Part shown: positions 27,982 through 36,185 of the stretch, in pieces
Position numbering within the stretch: position 1 is the first letter of the stretch
Layout of the letters: every line of letters starts with the position of its first letter
DNA from: Rubrivivax sp.
Lineage (GTDB): Bacteria > Pseudomonadota > Gammaproteobacteria > Burkholderiales > Burkholderiaceae_C
Reading direction: 5' to 3'
DNA length: 37,843 nucleotides
NCBI GenBank assembly: GCA_016790395.1
Contig: JAEUPH010000235.1
Location: 1 to 37,843, forward strand
Notes under the pieces: generated by a model
What the model was told of the DNA's origin: nothing
The model's database searches: none
What the model saw: only the letters and a program-made list of their open reading frames with translations
Position numbers and translations under genes: made by a program

Positions 27982-30900
27982 TCAGAACTTCTTCTCGTAG
28001 GCAACGCTGAAGCGAACGGAACGCGGCGCCGTGTAGGCGATGGCGCGTCCGTACTGGTTGTCGAAGCCGCCGGCGCCATCCTCGTAGTACTCGTAGATGG
28101 CCTGCTCGGTCTGCCGGTTGAGGACGTTGACGACCACCACGCGCGCCGTCATGCCGGGCACGAAGGCCGGCTTCCAGGCGCCGTTCAGGTCCAGGCGGCG
28201 CTCACCGGGCAAGCGGCCGCGGCTGCCTCGCGGGGCCGGCTTGCCGTCGCAGAAGAACGCGCCGGCGCCATAGCCCAGGGGATCCAGCTCCACCGGGGTG
28301 TGCGGGGCCTCCCCGGTGCAGTTGCGCGGGCGGCCCGAGGCGATCACGAGGTTCGCCCCCAGCTGCCACTCCTGCCGCGCGCCCAGTTCCACGAAGCCGT
28401 AGGCCTTGAGCTGATGCGGCCTGTCGTTGGGCAGCGGGCCGTAGGTGTGCAGCGTCTGCTCGGGATAGTCCCAGCTCTGCGTCTTGCCCACGTCGGCCTG
28501 GCCAATGTCGGAGTTGGTCTGCCCCTCGGTGTTGCCCACGTTGCGCGACCAGGTGTAGTTGATGCGCCCGTACCACCCGTCGCGCAAGGGGTGCTCGGCG
28601 AAAAGATCGATGGCCTTGTAGGTGCGGCGCGCCTTGGGGAAGGTGACCCCGCCGTTGCCCGCCATGTCTTCGTTGGACAGCGTGATGTCCCGGTACATGC
28701 CAGGTCCTTCCAGATCCATGCGGAAGCGGTTGCCGCGTCCCGGATTGAAGATCACGCAGGAGAAGGTGTTGTGGAAGTGCGCCGACACCGTCACCCCGTT
28801 GCGGTCGGCCCAGTGGTCGAAGGGGCGAGGGTCGCAGAGGTCGTCGATGACGCTGGCCAGGCTGCGGTAGGTGAAGCGCGCGCCGACGCTCCAGCTGCGC
28901 CCGACGGCCTTCTCGATGCCGAGCGCCAGCTCGTCCTGGTAGCTGGGCTTCAGGTCCGTGGCCACCAGGACGTTCGGGTCACGCAGCTGGCCCAGTTCGT
29001 TGTTGGGCGAGCGCAGGCCTGTCAGCGCGGTGAGCCCGGTGGGCGCACCGGTCGCCGGGTTCACGCCGGTGTAGGTGAAGTACTGGCGCGTGTTGTAGCT
29101 GCGGCTGCCATGGCGCTCGGTGACCTGGTTGGGCGTCTGCACCGCGTAGCGGCCCAGGCTGCCGAAGAGCTTGAGTGTCGCATCACCGTTGACGTCCCAG
29201 GCCGCTGCGAAGCGCGGCTGCAGCTGGTTCTTCATGTTCATGAAGACCTGGTCGTCGCCGTTGCGGTGCTTGAAGGCTTCGTTGCGCAGCCCCGCGGTGA
29301 GCAGCAGGTCGCGGCTGATCTGCCACTTGTCCTCCAGGTACAGGGCGGACTGGTCGGAACTGGCGTCGGTGGTGGTCACGAACCGCGACTGCAGCACGTA
29401 GAAGCCCTGCGTGCCGAAGCCGCCCCCGCTGGCCGGCGCCACCGGCGCGCCGATGCTCATCGGAATGGGCGTGGTGGGCGGCTGGCTCGAAAGCTGGTAA
29501 AGCCAGACGCCGTCCCCCGGCCGGATGCGGCCGTTGTTGCTGGCCTGGATGCGGTTGAAGTCCCAGCCGCCGCGCAGCGCATGGCGGCCCACGCGCCACT
29601 CCACGTCCAGGCGCGTCGCGGTGACCTGGTCGGCGGCGCCGCGCGGCACGATGGTGTCGGTGGTGATGAAGGGGCTCTGGTTGCGGATCACCAGGCCGGG
29701 CGGAATCACCCGCGACGGTGCCGACACCGGCGACACGCCCGAAAGTGCGTCGTAGACGTCGAAGTCAGGCGACGAGATCCTGTGCCGGCTCTTGCTGCGG
29801 CCGTGGCTGGCCGTCAGCGTCAGGTCATCGCCGAACTGGCCGGTGTACTTGAGCACCTGCACATCGGCCCCGATCGGCGTCACCGTGTCGTAGTCTTCGT
29901 AGTCGAGCCGGGCCTGCACCGCGCTGCCCTTGGCGCCTGTGGCGTAGTCGTAGCCGCGCAGTTCCTCGCTGCGGGTGTTCCTGTCGCCGATCAGCGTCAG
30001 TTCCAACCGGTGGTCGTCGCTGAGGTTCCAGTCGAACTTGCCAAGGTAGCGGGTGGTGCGGTCGTCGGCATCACGCCAGCCCCAGCGGTCCTGCGCAGTG
30101 CCTGATGTCGGCAGGCGCACCTCGCCGATGCTGCTGCGCTCCTGTTCCAGCGCGAGGAAGCCGAACAGGCGGTTCTCGACCAGCGGGCCCCCGGCGTACA
30201 GGCCCAGGCTCTTGCGGTCCAGCCGGCGGTCGCTGAAGCGGCGGTAGAGGGTGCCGTCGGTGCTCGCGCCTTCCGGCTTGCCGGTCACGGCGTAGCGGAT
30301 GTCGCGCTGCTGGGCGCGCAGGCTGGCGGGGGCCCAGTCCAGACGGGCGCCGGCCTCCCAGCGGTTGCCACCGCTCTTCGTGATGACGTTGACGACGCCA
30401 CCGATGGAGCGCCCGAATTCGGCGCCATAGCCGCCGGTCAGCACCTGCGCCTGCGCGATGGCACCGAAGGGCAGTTCGCTGCTGCCGATCTGCTTCCAGG
30501 CGCTGACGACCGGGAAGCCGTTGATGTAGAAGGCGTTCTCCGACACGGCGGCACCGCCGAAGCTGGAGCCGCGGTAGCGCGGATCGGCAGGCGCCGTGTT
30601 GGGCGCCAGCTGCACGATGGCGTCGATGGTGCGGCCCACCGGCAAGTTGTCCAACTGCTTGGTGGTGAAGGTGGCGCCGTTGTCGGTGCCGCGCACGTCG
30701 ATCAGCTTGCGCACGGCCGAGACGGTGATCGTTTCCAGCTGCTGCGGCGTCAGATCGACCTGGCTGCCTTGGCCGACCAGCAGTTCGACCTCCACCGAGC
30801 GCTGCACGGCTTCGCCGCGCAGCAGCGACACCCGGTAGCGCCCGGGCGACAGCGGGCCCGCTTGCACGCGCCCGTCGGCCTCGACGGCGACGCGACGCTT

Positions 30901-31059
30901 CTGCCCGGAGTCCAGGCTTTCGATCAACACCTGGGACTTCGGCTCCGCACGCACGCTCAGCGTGGCGGTGGTGTTGGACTGCGCGTGCACGGAGGGTGCC
31001 AACGACAGGCTGCACACGGCCAGCAGGGCGGCCTGCGCAACGCGGGTGAGGCGGGGCAT
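27982..31059 (-). CDS. TonB-dependent receptor, Oar-like, with N-terminal carboxypeptidase-like domain
   Basis: A 1025-aa outer-membrane receptor. Signal peptide about 1-27 (cleavage near VHA-QSN); a beta-sandwich of the carboxypeptidase regulatory type at about 30-105 (VLIESLDSGQKRRVAVEADGRV, GPLSPGRYRVSLLRG); plug at about 110-250, with TFTTKQLDNLPVGRTIDAIVQLAPN and GGYGAEFGRSIGGVVNVITKSGGN; then a large barrel that ends in RFSVAYEKKF with terminal Phe for BAM assembly. Oar-like receptors carry large substrates such as peptides, glycans or proteins across the outer membrane, powered by TonB. The substrate is not readable. It follows a LytTR two-component pair on the same strand, which may control it. 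ATG 31059 is chosen; the upstream frame to 31149 lacks signal-peptide character. Confidence 0.93.
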   Translation of the reverse strand: MPRLTRVAQAALLAVCSLSLAPSVHAQSNTTATLSVRAEPKSQVLIESLDSGQKRRVAVEADGRVQAGPLSPGRYRVSLLRGEAVQRSVEVELLVGQGSQVDLTPQQLETITVSAVRKLIDVRGTDNGATFTTKQLDNLPVGRTIDAIVQLAPNTAPADPRYRGSSFGGAAVSENAFYINGFPVVSAWKQIGSSELPFGAIAQAQVLTGGYGAEFGRSIGGVVNVITKSGGNRWEAGARLDWAPASLRAQQRDIRYAVTGKPEGASTDGTLYRRFSDRRLDRKSLGLYAGGPLVENRLFGFLALEQERSSIGEVRLPTSGTAQDRWGWRDADDRTTRYLGKFDWNLSDDHRLELTLIGDRNTRSEELRGYDYATGAKGSAVQARLDYEDYDTVTPIGADVQVLKYTGQFGDDLTLTASHGRSKSRHRISSPDFDVYDALSGVSPVSAPSRVIPPGLVIRNQSPFITTDTIVPRGAADQVTATRLDVEWRVGRHALRGGWDFNRIQASNNGRIRPGDGVWLYQLSSQPPTTPIPMSIGAPVAPASGGGFGTQGFYVLQSRFVTTTDASSDQSALYLEDKWQISRDLLLTAGLRNEAFKHRNGDDQVFMNMKNQLQPRFAAAWDVNGDATLKLFGSLGRYAVQTPNQVTERHGSRSYNTRQYFTYTGVNPATGAPTGLTALTGLRSPNNELGQLRDPNVLVATDLKPSYQDELALGIEKAVGRSWSVGARFTYRSLASVIDDLCDPRPFDHWADRNGVTVSAHFHNTFSCVIFNPGRGNRFRMDLEGPGMYRDITLSNEDMAGNGGVTFPKARRTYKAIDLFAEHPLRDGWYGRINYTWSRNVGNTEGQTNSDIGQADVGKTQSWDYPEQTLHTYGPLPNDRPHQLKAYGFVELGARQEWQLGANLVIASGRPRNCTGEAPHTPVELDPLGYGAGAFFCDGKPAPRGSRGRLPGERRLDLNGAWKPAFVPGMTARVVVVNVLNRQTEQAIYEYYEDGAGGFDNQYGRAIAYTAPRSVRFSVAYEKKF

Positions 31060-31071
31060 GGGCGTTCTTCG

Positions 31072-31091
31072 GAGTTGAGATCGCTCGACTC
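31072..31091. promoter_or_regulatory. 20-bp dyad in TonB receptor leader
   Basis: Arms 31072-31079 (gagttgag) and 31084-31091 (ctcgactc) are inverted at 7 of 8 positions around a 4-bp centre; the eighth could be a G-U pair in RNA. It ends 12 bp upstream of the receptor start. It could be an operator, or a leader hairpin that affects translation. Confidence 0.4.
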
Positions 31092-31238
31092 TGGCGCTGC
31101 GAACGGCGGCCCTGATCCGTGCTGGGACCAGTCCCCGAAGCCCTGACATCCGCTGGCCGCCAGCAGCCCCCGCCCGGTGACCAAGGGCCGATTCGGCGGG
31201 CTGAAGATCCGCTTCGGCAGTGGAGGTTCGGTGGCGCT

Positions 31239-32018
31239 TCAGTCGAACAGGGCGCGCACCGCCTCCACGTAGCGCTCGCTCACCGGCACCTGGGTGCCGT
31301 CATGCAGCAAAGCGCTGTACACGCCGTCTCCCAGCACCTTCAGCGAGGCCACTTCGCCCGGCCGCAACAGGGCGGTGCGGTGCACCCGCAGGAACTCGCC
31401 CCGAGGCAGCCGCTGCTCGAGCGCCCTCAAGGTGGCACGGTGAAGCAGGCACCTGCCCTGCAAGTGCAGCTCGACGTAGTTGCCGGCCGAAGCCATCCAG
31501 CGGATATCCCGAACGTCGACGCGCTGCAGGCTGCCCACCGACCTCACGACCAGCTGCGCCAGCGCCGGGGCATCGTCGCCCCGCGCCTCGGCGGCCTGCT
31601 CGCGCAGCAGGGCCTGCAGGCTCGACGCATAACGGCCTTGCTGCTGGTTGCCCAGCAGTTCGGCGGCCCGCCGCAGCGCTTGCGCCAGACGCTCGTCGTC
31701 CACCGGCTTGAGCAGGTAGTCCAGCGCATGCACCTCGAAGGCAGCCAAGGCATGCTCGTCGTGCGCGGTGACGAACACCACCAGCGGCGGATCGGCCAGG
31801 GCCGCCAGCTCCGCCGCATAGGCCAGGCCGTTCTGGCGCGGCATCTGGATGTCCAGCAACACGAGGTCGGCCGGGCACTTCACCATCGCCACGCGGGCCT
31901 CGGCGGCGCTGGCAGCCAGGCCGCTGACAGCCCAATCCGGGTGTTCGGCCAGTGCCAGCTGCAAGTTGCTGCGTGCCAGCGCCTCGTCGTCAACGATCAG
32001 CAGCTTCCAGCGCGGCAT
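31239..32018 (-). CDS. LytTR-family response regulator
   Basis: 259 aa. The receiver domain (about 5-120) has the acidic pair Asp10-Asp11, phosphoacceptor Asp56 in LVLLDIQMP, switch Thr84 and Lys104 in YLLKPVD, all intact. The C-terminal LytTR domain (about 155-255) has VVRSVGSLQRVDVRDIRWMASAGNYVELHL and LEQRLPRGEFLRVHRTALL, which bind tandem imperfect repeats in promoters. The start ATG 32018 overlaps the end of the kinase gene by 29 bp, so the two are translationally coupled. The 179-bp gap to the TonB receptor gene, with a dyad, is the obvious place for its target. Confidence 0.92.
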   Translation of the reverse strand: MPRWKLLIVDDEALARSNLQLALAEHPDWAVSGLAASAAEARVAMVKCPADLVLLDIQMPRQNGLAYAAELAALADPPLVVFVTAHDEHALAAFEVHALDYLLKPVDDERLAQALRRAAELLGNQQQGRYASSLQALLREQAAEARGDDAPALAQLVVRSVGSLQRVDVRDIRWMASAGNYVELHLQGRCLLHRATLRALEQRLPRGEFLRVHRTALLRPGEVASLKVLGDGVYSALLHDGTQVPVSERYVEAVRALFD

Positions 32019-33108
32019 CCAGGTCCTCCAGAGGCAGGGACAGGCGCAGCTCAAACAGGGTCGGGCCCACCGTGGTGCACAACTGCGCGCGATCGCCATA
32101 CAAGGCCTGCAGGCGCTCGACGGTCTTGGCCAGGCCCACGCCGTGGCCCGGCATGAGCGGGCCGCCGTCGCTTCTCGGGTTGTCCAGCGCCAGCTGCAGG
32201 CGCCCTTCGCTCTTGTGGACGCGCAGCAGCAGGGGGCCCGCAATGCCGCTCTCCAGGCCGTGGCGGATGGCGTTCTCCACCAACGGCTGCAGCAGCAGCG
32301 GCGGACAGGCCCAGCGCACCCAGTCCGCGGGCTCGACATCGGCCTGCCACCGCAAGGCTTCGCCGAAGCGCAGTCGCTGCAAGGCCACGTAGTCGTCGAC
32401 GAAGCGCAGTTCGTCGGCCACGCTGACCCAGCGCTGCTGGCTGGCCCGCAGCGCATACCGGAGCAGTTCCGACAGGCGGTTCAATGCCTGCAGGGCCACG
32501 GCACGTTCGGCGCCGCGCACCAGCGCCGCGATGCCGTTCAGCGTGTTGAACAGGAAGTGCGGCTCCAGCTGGCCCTGCAACAGCGTCAGGCGCAGGCTCA
32601 GGTTCTCGGCGCTGGCGCGCAGCGCCGCCTCGCGCTGCACCTGCGCGTGGCGCCAGAAGGCCCAGCCGATCTGCAGCGCCAGGCCGGCGCAGGCGGTCAT
32701 GCCGTCGACCCACACGTTCACGGCCGTCCAGTCGGACAGGGCCTGCGTGAAGCCCGAGGCGGGCTGGCCCCGCGTCCACATGCCCAGCGCCACCACCGCC
32801 GGCGTGGCCAGCAGCAGGTACAGAGGTATCACGGCCGCCGACGCGGCCAGCAAGCGCAGAGGCCGATCCAGCCAGTGCCGCCGGCGATGGAGCAACCACG
32901 CCACGACCAGGCTGAAGCTGACCTGCGGCAGCATCAGCGGCGCCAACGTGGCCAGCGCACGAGCCAGCGAGATGGCGCTGCCGGCGCGACGTGCGTCCAG
33001 GTAGCTGCTCAGCGCCAAACCCAGCGTCACGAAGGCCCAGAACAGCAGCACCACGGCCAGGTCCAGACGGAGCGAGCGGGTGGAAGGAAGCGTGCTCGGC
33101 TTGGGCAT
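31990..33108 (-). CDS. LytS-type sensor histidine kinase
   Basis: 372 aa. About four membrane helices in residues 15-150, then the His-kinase domain of the LytS/YehU type: LQGQLEPHFLFNTLN with phospho-His184, an N-box LQPLVENAIRHG with Asn279, and a C-terminal GHGVGLAKTVERLQALYG. No sensor domain beyond the membrane part is seen. It would phosphorylate the LytTR regulator encoded next. ATG 33108 has TAAAGT ending 8 nt upstream and no ribosome site, so it may be leaderless or nearly so. It is divergent from the S41/NTF2 gene over 112 bp. Confidence 0.92.
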   Translation of the reverse strand: MPKPSTLPSTRSLRLDLAVVLLFWAFVTLGLALSSYLDARRAGSAISLARALATLAPLMLPQVSFSLVVAWLLHRRRHWLDRPLRLLAASAAVIPLYLLLATPAVVALGMWTRGQPASGFTQALSDWTAVNVWVDGMTACAGLALQIGWAFWRHAQVQREAALRASAENLSLRLTLLQGQLEPHFLFNTLNGIAALVRGAERAVALQALNRLSELLRYALRASQQRWVSVADELRFVDDYVALQRLRFGEALRWQADVEPADWVRWACPPLLLQPLVENAIRHGLESGIAGPLLLRVHKSEGRLQLALDNPRSDGGPLMPGHGVGLAKTVERLQALYGDRAQLCTTVGPTLFELRLSLPLEDLDAALEAADR

Positions 33109-33116
33109 TGGAGCGG

Positions 33117-33122
33117 ACTTTA
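33117..33122 (-). promoter_or_regulatory. -10-like hexamer TAAAGT before kinase gene
   Basis: On the minus strand TAAAGT, close to the -10 consensus, ends 8 nt before ATG 33108. No ribosome site is present. Confidence 0.4.
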
Positions 33123-33220
33123 CGGGTTCACCCTGGGCCCGACGGTGGCGCTCGCGTCAGCGCGCCGGTCGTTCGTCCCAGAGCGCGCCCGTCAGACGAC
33201 AGCGCGACGCAGCATCGCGC

Positions 33221-34729
33221 ATGACTTCAATCGTCCTGCGCGCCGCGATGCCTTTCTGGCTGCCTCTGCTGCTGGCCATGTTGGCCCGGCCGGCCTGGGC
33301 AGAGCCTGCCGCACCGGCCACCCCGCCTGTGGTGTCCACCGATGCCACGGCACCCTGGTCCTTGCCGCTGGGCGAGATCGAGGCCGTGCTTCGCCGCGAA
33401 CTCTTCGACCCCGGCCTGCTCGACGGGCCCGCCTACGCCGCGCTGCGCGCCGAACTGCAGGGCCTGCTGGCCAGCCGCCCGCAACGCAAGCAGTTCGTCA
33501 AGGCGTTCAACGCGGCCTGGCGCCAGGGCCCCAGCTCGCACGTCAGCCTGCAGCCCGCGCAGGTGCCCGCCGCGCAGATGGCCGAGCGCTTCGACCTCAT
33601 GGACGCCGGCCCTGCGGCGGTGCAGCTCAGCTGGCGAGGCGACACCGCCGTGCTGGCCGTGAACACCCTGATGGGCCGCGACACCGAAGCCGCCATCGGC
33701 GCCGCCTACCGCGAGATCACGGCCAGGCCGGCACGTGCGCTGATCATCGACCTGCGTCGCAACGCAGGCGGGGCCTTCGCGGTGGCCCCGCTGGTCGGGC
33801 ACCTGCTGGAAAAGGCGCACGACAGCGGCGTCTTCATTTCGCAGCGCGGGCAGGCGCGGGGGCCCGTCGAACGCGCCGTGGTGGAGCAACTCGCGCCCTG
33901 GAGTGGCGGGTCGCTGCGCCGCTTCTGGGCCGATGTCACGGCTGCGCCCTACACCCGGTTGCGCTTCGAACCGCTGTCGCCCCGGTACGCGGGCCCCGTG
34001 ACCGTGCTGACCAGCGCGCTCACCGCCAGTGCCGCCGAGCTGGCGGCCGACGCCCTGCTGGGTGCCGGCCGTGTCCAGGTCTTCGGCGAGCGGACGGCCG
34101 GCCAGATGCTGTCGCAGAAGCCCTTCGACCTGCCCGGCGGGCTGCTGCTCTTCGTGCCCGTGGCCGACTACCACGCCTGGCACAGCGGTCGCATCGAGGG
34201 CCGCGGCGTGGTGCCCACCCGGGCCATGCCCGCCGATAAAGCGCTGGACGCCGCGCTGGCCGATGTGATGACGCTGGCCGAACGTTCGAGGCAGACGGAA
34301 GCGGTCGCCAGGCGCTACTTCGAGGCCTACATCGCGCGAGACTGGGACCGTCTGGAAGCTCTCTTGGACACGCACAGCCGCTTCGAGGACGCCACCGCGA
34401 CGCTGGTCTTCGGCAGCCAGGCGCGCATGGGCAAGGCTGCGCAGATGAAGTTCTTCCGCGAGTCCTATGCGGCGATCCGTGCCATGCGCTACTCGCCCCG
34501 CTCGCAGTTCGCGTCCGGCGAGCACATGGTGTTCGTGGGCGAACTGGCGTGGAGCCTCGAACTGGCCAACCGACAGGTGATCGACACCCGTATGCCCATC
34601 GTCGTGCGACTGCAGGTTCGCGATGGCCGGGTGGTCGAACATCTGGACACGGCGGACTACAAGCCCTTCGTGGCGGCGCTGCGGAAGGCGCAAGCGACAG
34701 TCGGGCGCGTGCGGGGCCAGTCGGAGTGA
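33221..34729 (+). CDS. secreted S41-like peptidase fused to NTF2/SnoaL-like domain
   Basis: 502 aa. A signal peptide (about 1-27, ending ARPAWA) leads to an S41 (tail-specific protease) core: ALIIDLRRNAGG (about 173-184), then VTVLTSALTASAAELAADAL, where Ser270 is the expected nucleophile, and GERTAGQMLSQKPFDLPGGLLLFVPVADY. No PDZ domain is found. The last 130 residues (about 370-500, AVARRYFEAYIARDWDRLEALLDTHSRFEDA and later VRLQVRDGRVVEHLDTADY) form a cone-shaped NTF2/SnoaL-like domain, an unusual fusion. Exported, probably periplasmic. It is divergent from the LytS-type kinase gene. The ligand of the fused domain is unknown. ATG 33221 has CAGCAT ending 5 nt upstream. Confidence 0.83.
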   Translation: MTSIVLRAAMPFWLPLLLAMLARPAWAEPAAPATPPVVSTDATAPWSLPLGEIEAVLRRELFDPGLLDGPAYAALRAELQGLLASRPQRKQFVKAFNAAWRQGPSSHVSLQPAQVPAAQMAERFDLMDAGPAAVQLSWRGDTAVLAVNTLMGRDTEAAIGAAYREITARPARALIIDLRRNAGGAFAVAPLVGHLLEKAHDSGVFISQRGQARGPVERAVVEQLAPWSGGSLRRFWADVTAAPYTRLRFEPLSPRYAGPVTVLTSALTASAAELAADALLGAGRVQVFGERTAGQMLSQKPFDLPGGLLLFVPVADYHAWHSGRIEGRGVVPTRAMPADKALDAALADVMTLAERSRQTEAVARRYFEAYIARDWDRLEALLDTHSRFEDATATLVFGSQARMGKAAQMKFFRESYAAIRAMRYSPRSQFASGEHMVFVGELAWSLELANRQVIDTRMPIVVRLQVRDGRVVEHLDTADYKPFVAALRKAQATVGRVRGQSE

Positions 34730-34920
34730 CCCCTGACCGACTTCCCGCGTCTGGCGCTGCAGCCGGTCTCGACGCGTCTGATGGCGGGCTTCGGCCGCGC
34801 ATCCGGCATGGCGAGCTGAGGTAGACCGGACCAGCAGCTCAGCGTCGGGAGGCCAGCGCTAGCATCGGCCTTCTTCAGGTCCATCACTCCGATCAGGGAC
34901 CACACGGGGGGAGCACCCGC

Positions 34921-35646
34921 ATGCGTCGTCACCTTCTCGCATGGATTGCGGTCTTGCCGGGTCTGGCTGCGCATGCGCAGCCGGCTCTGGATCCGGCGGT
35001 CATCGCCGCCGAGATCGAAACCCGCTTTCGACACGCGCGCTACCTGGAAGGCACGTGCGAAGCGGTCGTCACCCCGGGCTGGGAGGGCTTTGCCACGAAG
35101 CGTTGCCGGTACGAGGTCGTCGACAAGGTTTCCCGGGTCCGCAAGCCGGGCCTGGTCATCGTGCTGAATCCCTCAGCGCTCCAGCTGAGCCATTGGTTCA
35201 TCAACGCCTGCGCGCAGGTCAGGCCGCTGGCCCCTGCCCGGCCCTGCGTGCGAAGGCTGATGTCGCAGGTGCTGGGGCAGTCGGGGGGCCAGTTCCCGAT
35301 CGCGGGCGTCGTCTACGAGGATCTCCATCCCCGGGACGGCGTGTTCGAGGCCTATGCGTTCCAGGACGGCGTCACCGTCAACCACCCCCAGGTTCGGCAT
35401 CGAAGCACGAACGCCCTGACGCCGGCCCAGCTGGAGGCGGTGATCGGCGGCAAGGCCAGGTCCACCATCACGCGGGAGGCGCCTGCCCGGATCATCGGCG
35501 TGACGCGCGGCCAGTACCGCCAGGCGAACCCCCAGGCCCAGGTCGATGGGCTGGCCTGGCCGGACACGGTGGCCGCAGAGCACAAGGCCGCCATGCAATC
35601 CGACCGCAACGCGCTGATCGAGGCGTGGCTGCGGCACGCCCGCTGA
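34921..35646 (+). CDS. secreted protein, unknown, two likely disulphides
   Basis: 241 aa with a signal peptide (MRRHLLAWIAVLPGLAAHA). The mature part has Cys46, Cys62, Cys97 and Cys109, spaced as two disulphide pairs. There is no recognisable domain; the region VLNPSALQLSHWFINACAQV and a segment near ALTPAQLEAVIGGKARS may be structural. ATG 34921 has a G-rich GGGGGAG site 8 nt upstream. The 191 bp before it, after the S41 gene, hold no recognised feature. It converges with the lipoprotein gene, with a hairpin between them. Likely periplasmic; function not inferred. Confidence 0.6.
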   Translation: MRRHLLAWIAVLPGLAAHAQPALDPAVIAAEIETRFRHARYLEGTCEAVVTPGWEGFATKRCRYEVVDKVSRVRKPGLVIVLNPSALQLSHWFINACAQVRPLAPARPCVRRLMSQVLGQSGGQFPIAGVVYEDLHPRDGVFEAYAFQDGVTVNHPQVRHRSTNALTPAQLEAVIGGKARSTITREAPARIIGVTRGQYRQANPQAQVDGLAWPDTVAAEHKAAMQSDRNALIEAWLRHAR

Positions 35647-35648
35647 AC

Positions 35649-35682
35649 CCTGGCGTCCCGCTCGGCGGTCAGCGGCGCCAGG
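35649..35682. terminator. hairpin between convergent genes
   Basis: Nested inverted repeat: 35649-35655 (cctggcg) pairs with 35676-35682, and 35658-35662 (ccgct) with 35671-35675, around an 8-nt loop, with a 2-nt bulge. No T-tract. Confidence 0.45.
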
Positions 35683-35717
35683 CTGTCGACCCCGGCTGCA
35701 CGAAGCATCCGGCCTCT

Positions 35718-36185
35718 CTAGCGCTTCCAGGGCTGGGCCAGTTCGCCCCAGCCCTTGGCTCGCTCGCGGTAGTGAGCACGCTGGCGTTGGAACTGCTCCC
35801 GCAGGCGGGCCTCCAGCTTGGGCTCCTTCAGCAGGCGCTCCAGTTCGGCATCGATGCCCTGCAGGTCTTCCTGAATGAAGCCGATCAGCCGCAAGGCCTC
35901 GGGCGAGGCCGACCCGCCTCGGTTCTCACCATAGCTCAGGAACCAGCGTTCGGACCGCCACTGGTAGTCCTTGATCAATTCGTTCAGGCGCCCCGTGGAC
36001 AAGGCGGCGGGGACGGGAGCCGGCGGCCGGCCCTGGTCGGCCCGGGCCTGGGCGCGGTAGGCCTCATCGCGCTGCTGGCGCAAGCGCGCGTACTCGGCGT
36101 TCTCCTGCTGAACATGCTCGACGATGTAGCAGCCTGGAAGGCTGAGGGTGACCACGGCGGCGGTCATGCCGATGAATGCGCGCAC
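35718..36185 (-). CDS. small lipoprotein with coiled-coil character
   Basis: 155 aa starting at GTG 36185 with GGAG about 9 nt upstream. A short hydrophobic signal sequence ends in LSLPGC, a good lipobox with lipidated Cys19. Two charged helical stretches (about 25-50, and about 90-150 with LKEPKLEARLREQFQRQRAHYRERA) suggest coiled-coil structure. It resembles no family I can name. The residue after Cys is Tyr, so outer-membrane sorting is likely by the usual +2 rule. It converges with the secreted protein gene at 34921-35646. Confidence 0.6.
   Translation of the reverse strand: MRAFIGMTAAVVTLSLPGCYIVEHVQQENAEYARLRQQRDEAYRAQARADQGRPPAPVPAALSTGRLNELIKDYQWRSERWFLSYGENRGGSASPEALRLIGFIQEDLQGIDAELERLLKEPKLEARLREQFQRQRAHYRERAKGWGELAQPWKR

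Noticed and set aside
26653..30105. Very long plus-strand open frame (1150 codons) across the regulator, membrane protein and TonB receptor.
   Set aside because: It is antisense to three genes with clear domains; its translation is Arg/Ala/Pro-rich and has no family features. High GC makes such frames common.
31160..31215. Possible terminator after the LytTR gene (GC-rich near-inverted repeat).
   Set aside because: The arms need a 2-nt bulge and a 20-nt loop, with no T-tract; not distinct from background GC-rich pairing.
31849..34239. 796-codon plus-strand frame across the kinase and S41 genes.
   Set aside because: It overlaps two genes with clear motifs in other frames and has no start signal or domain.
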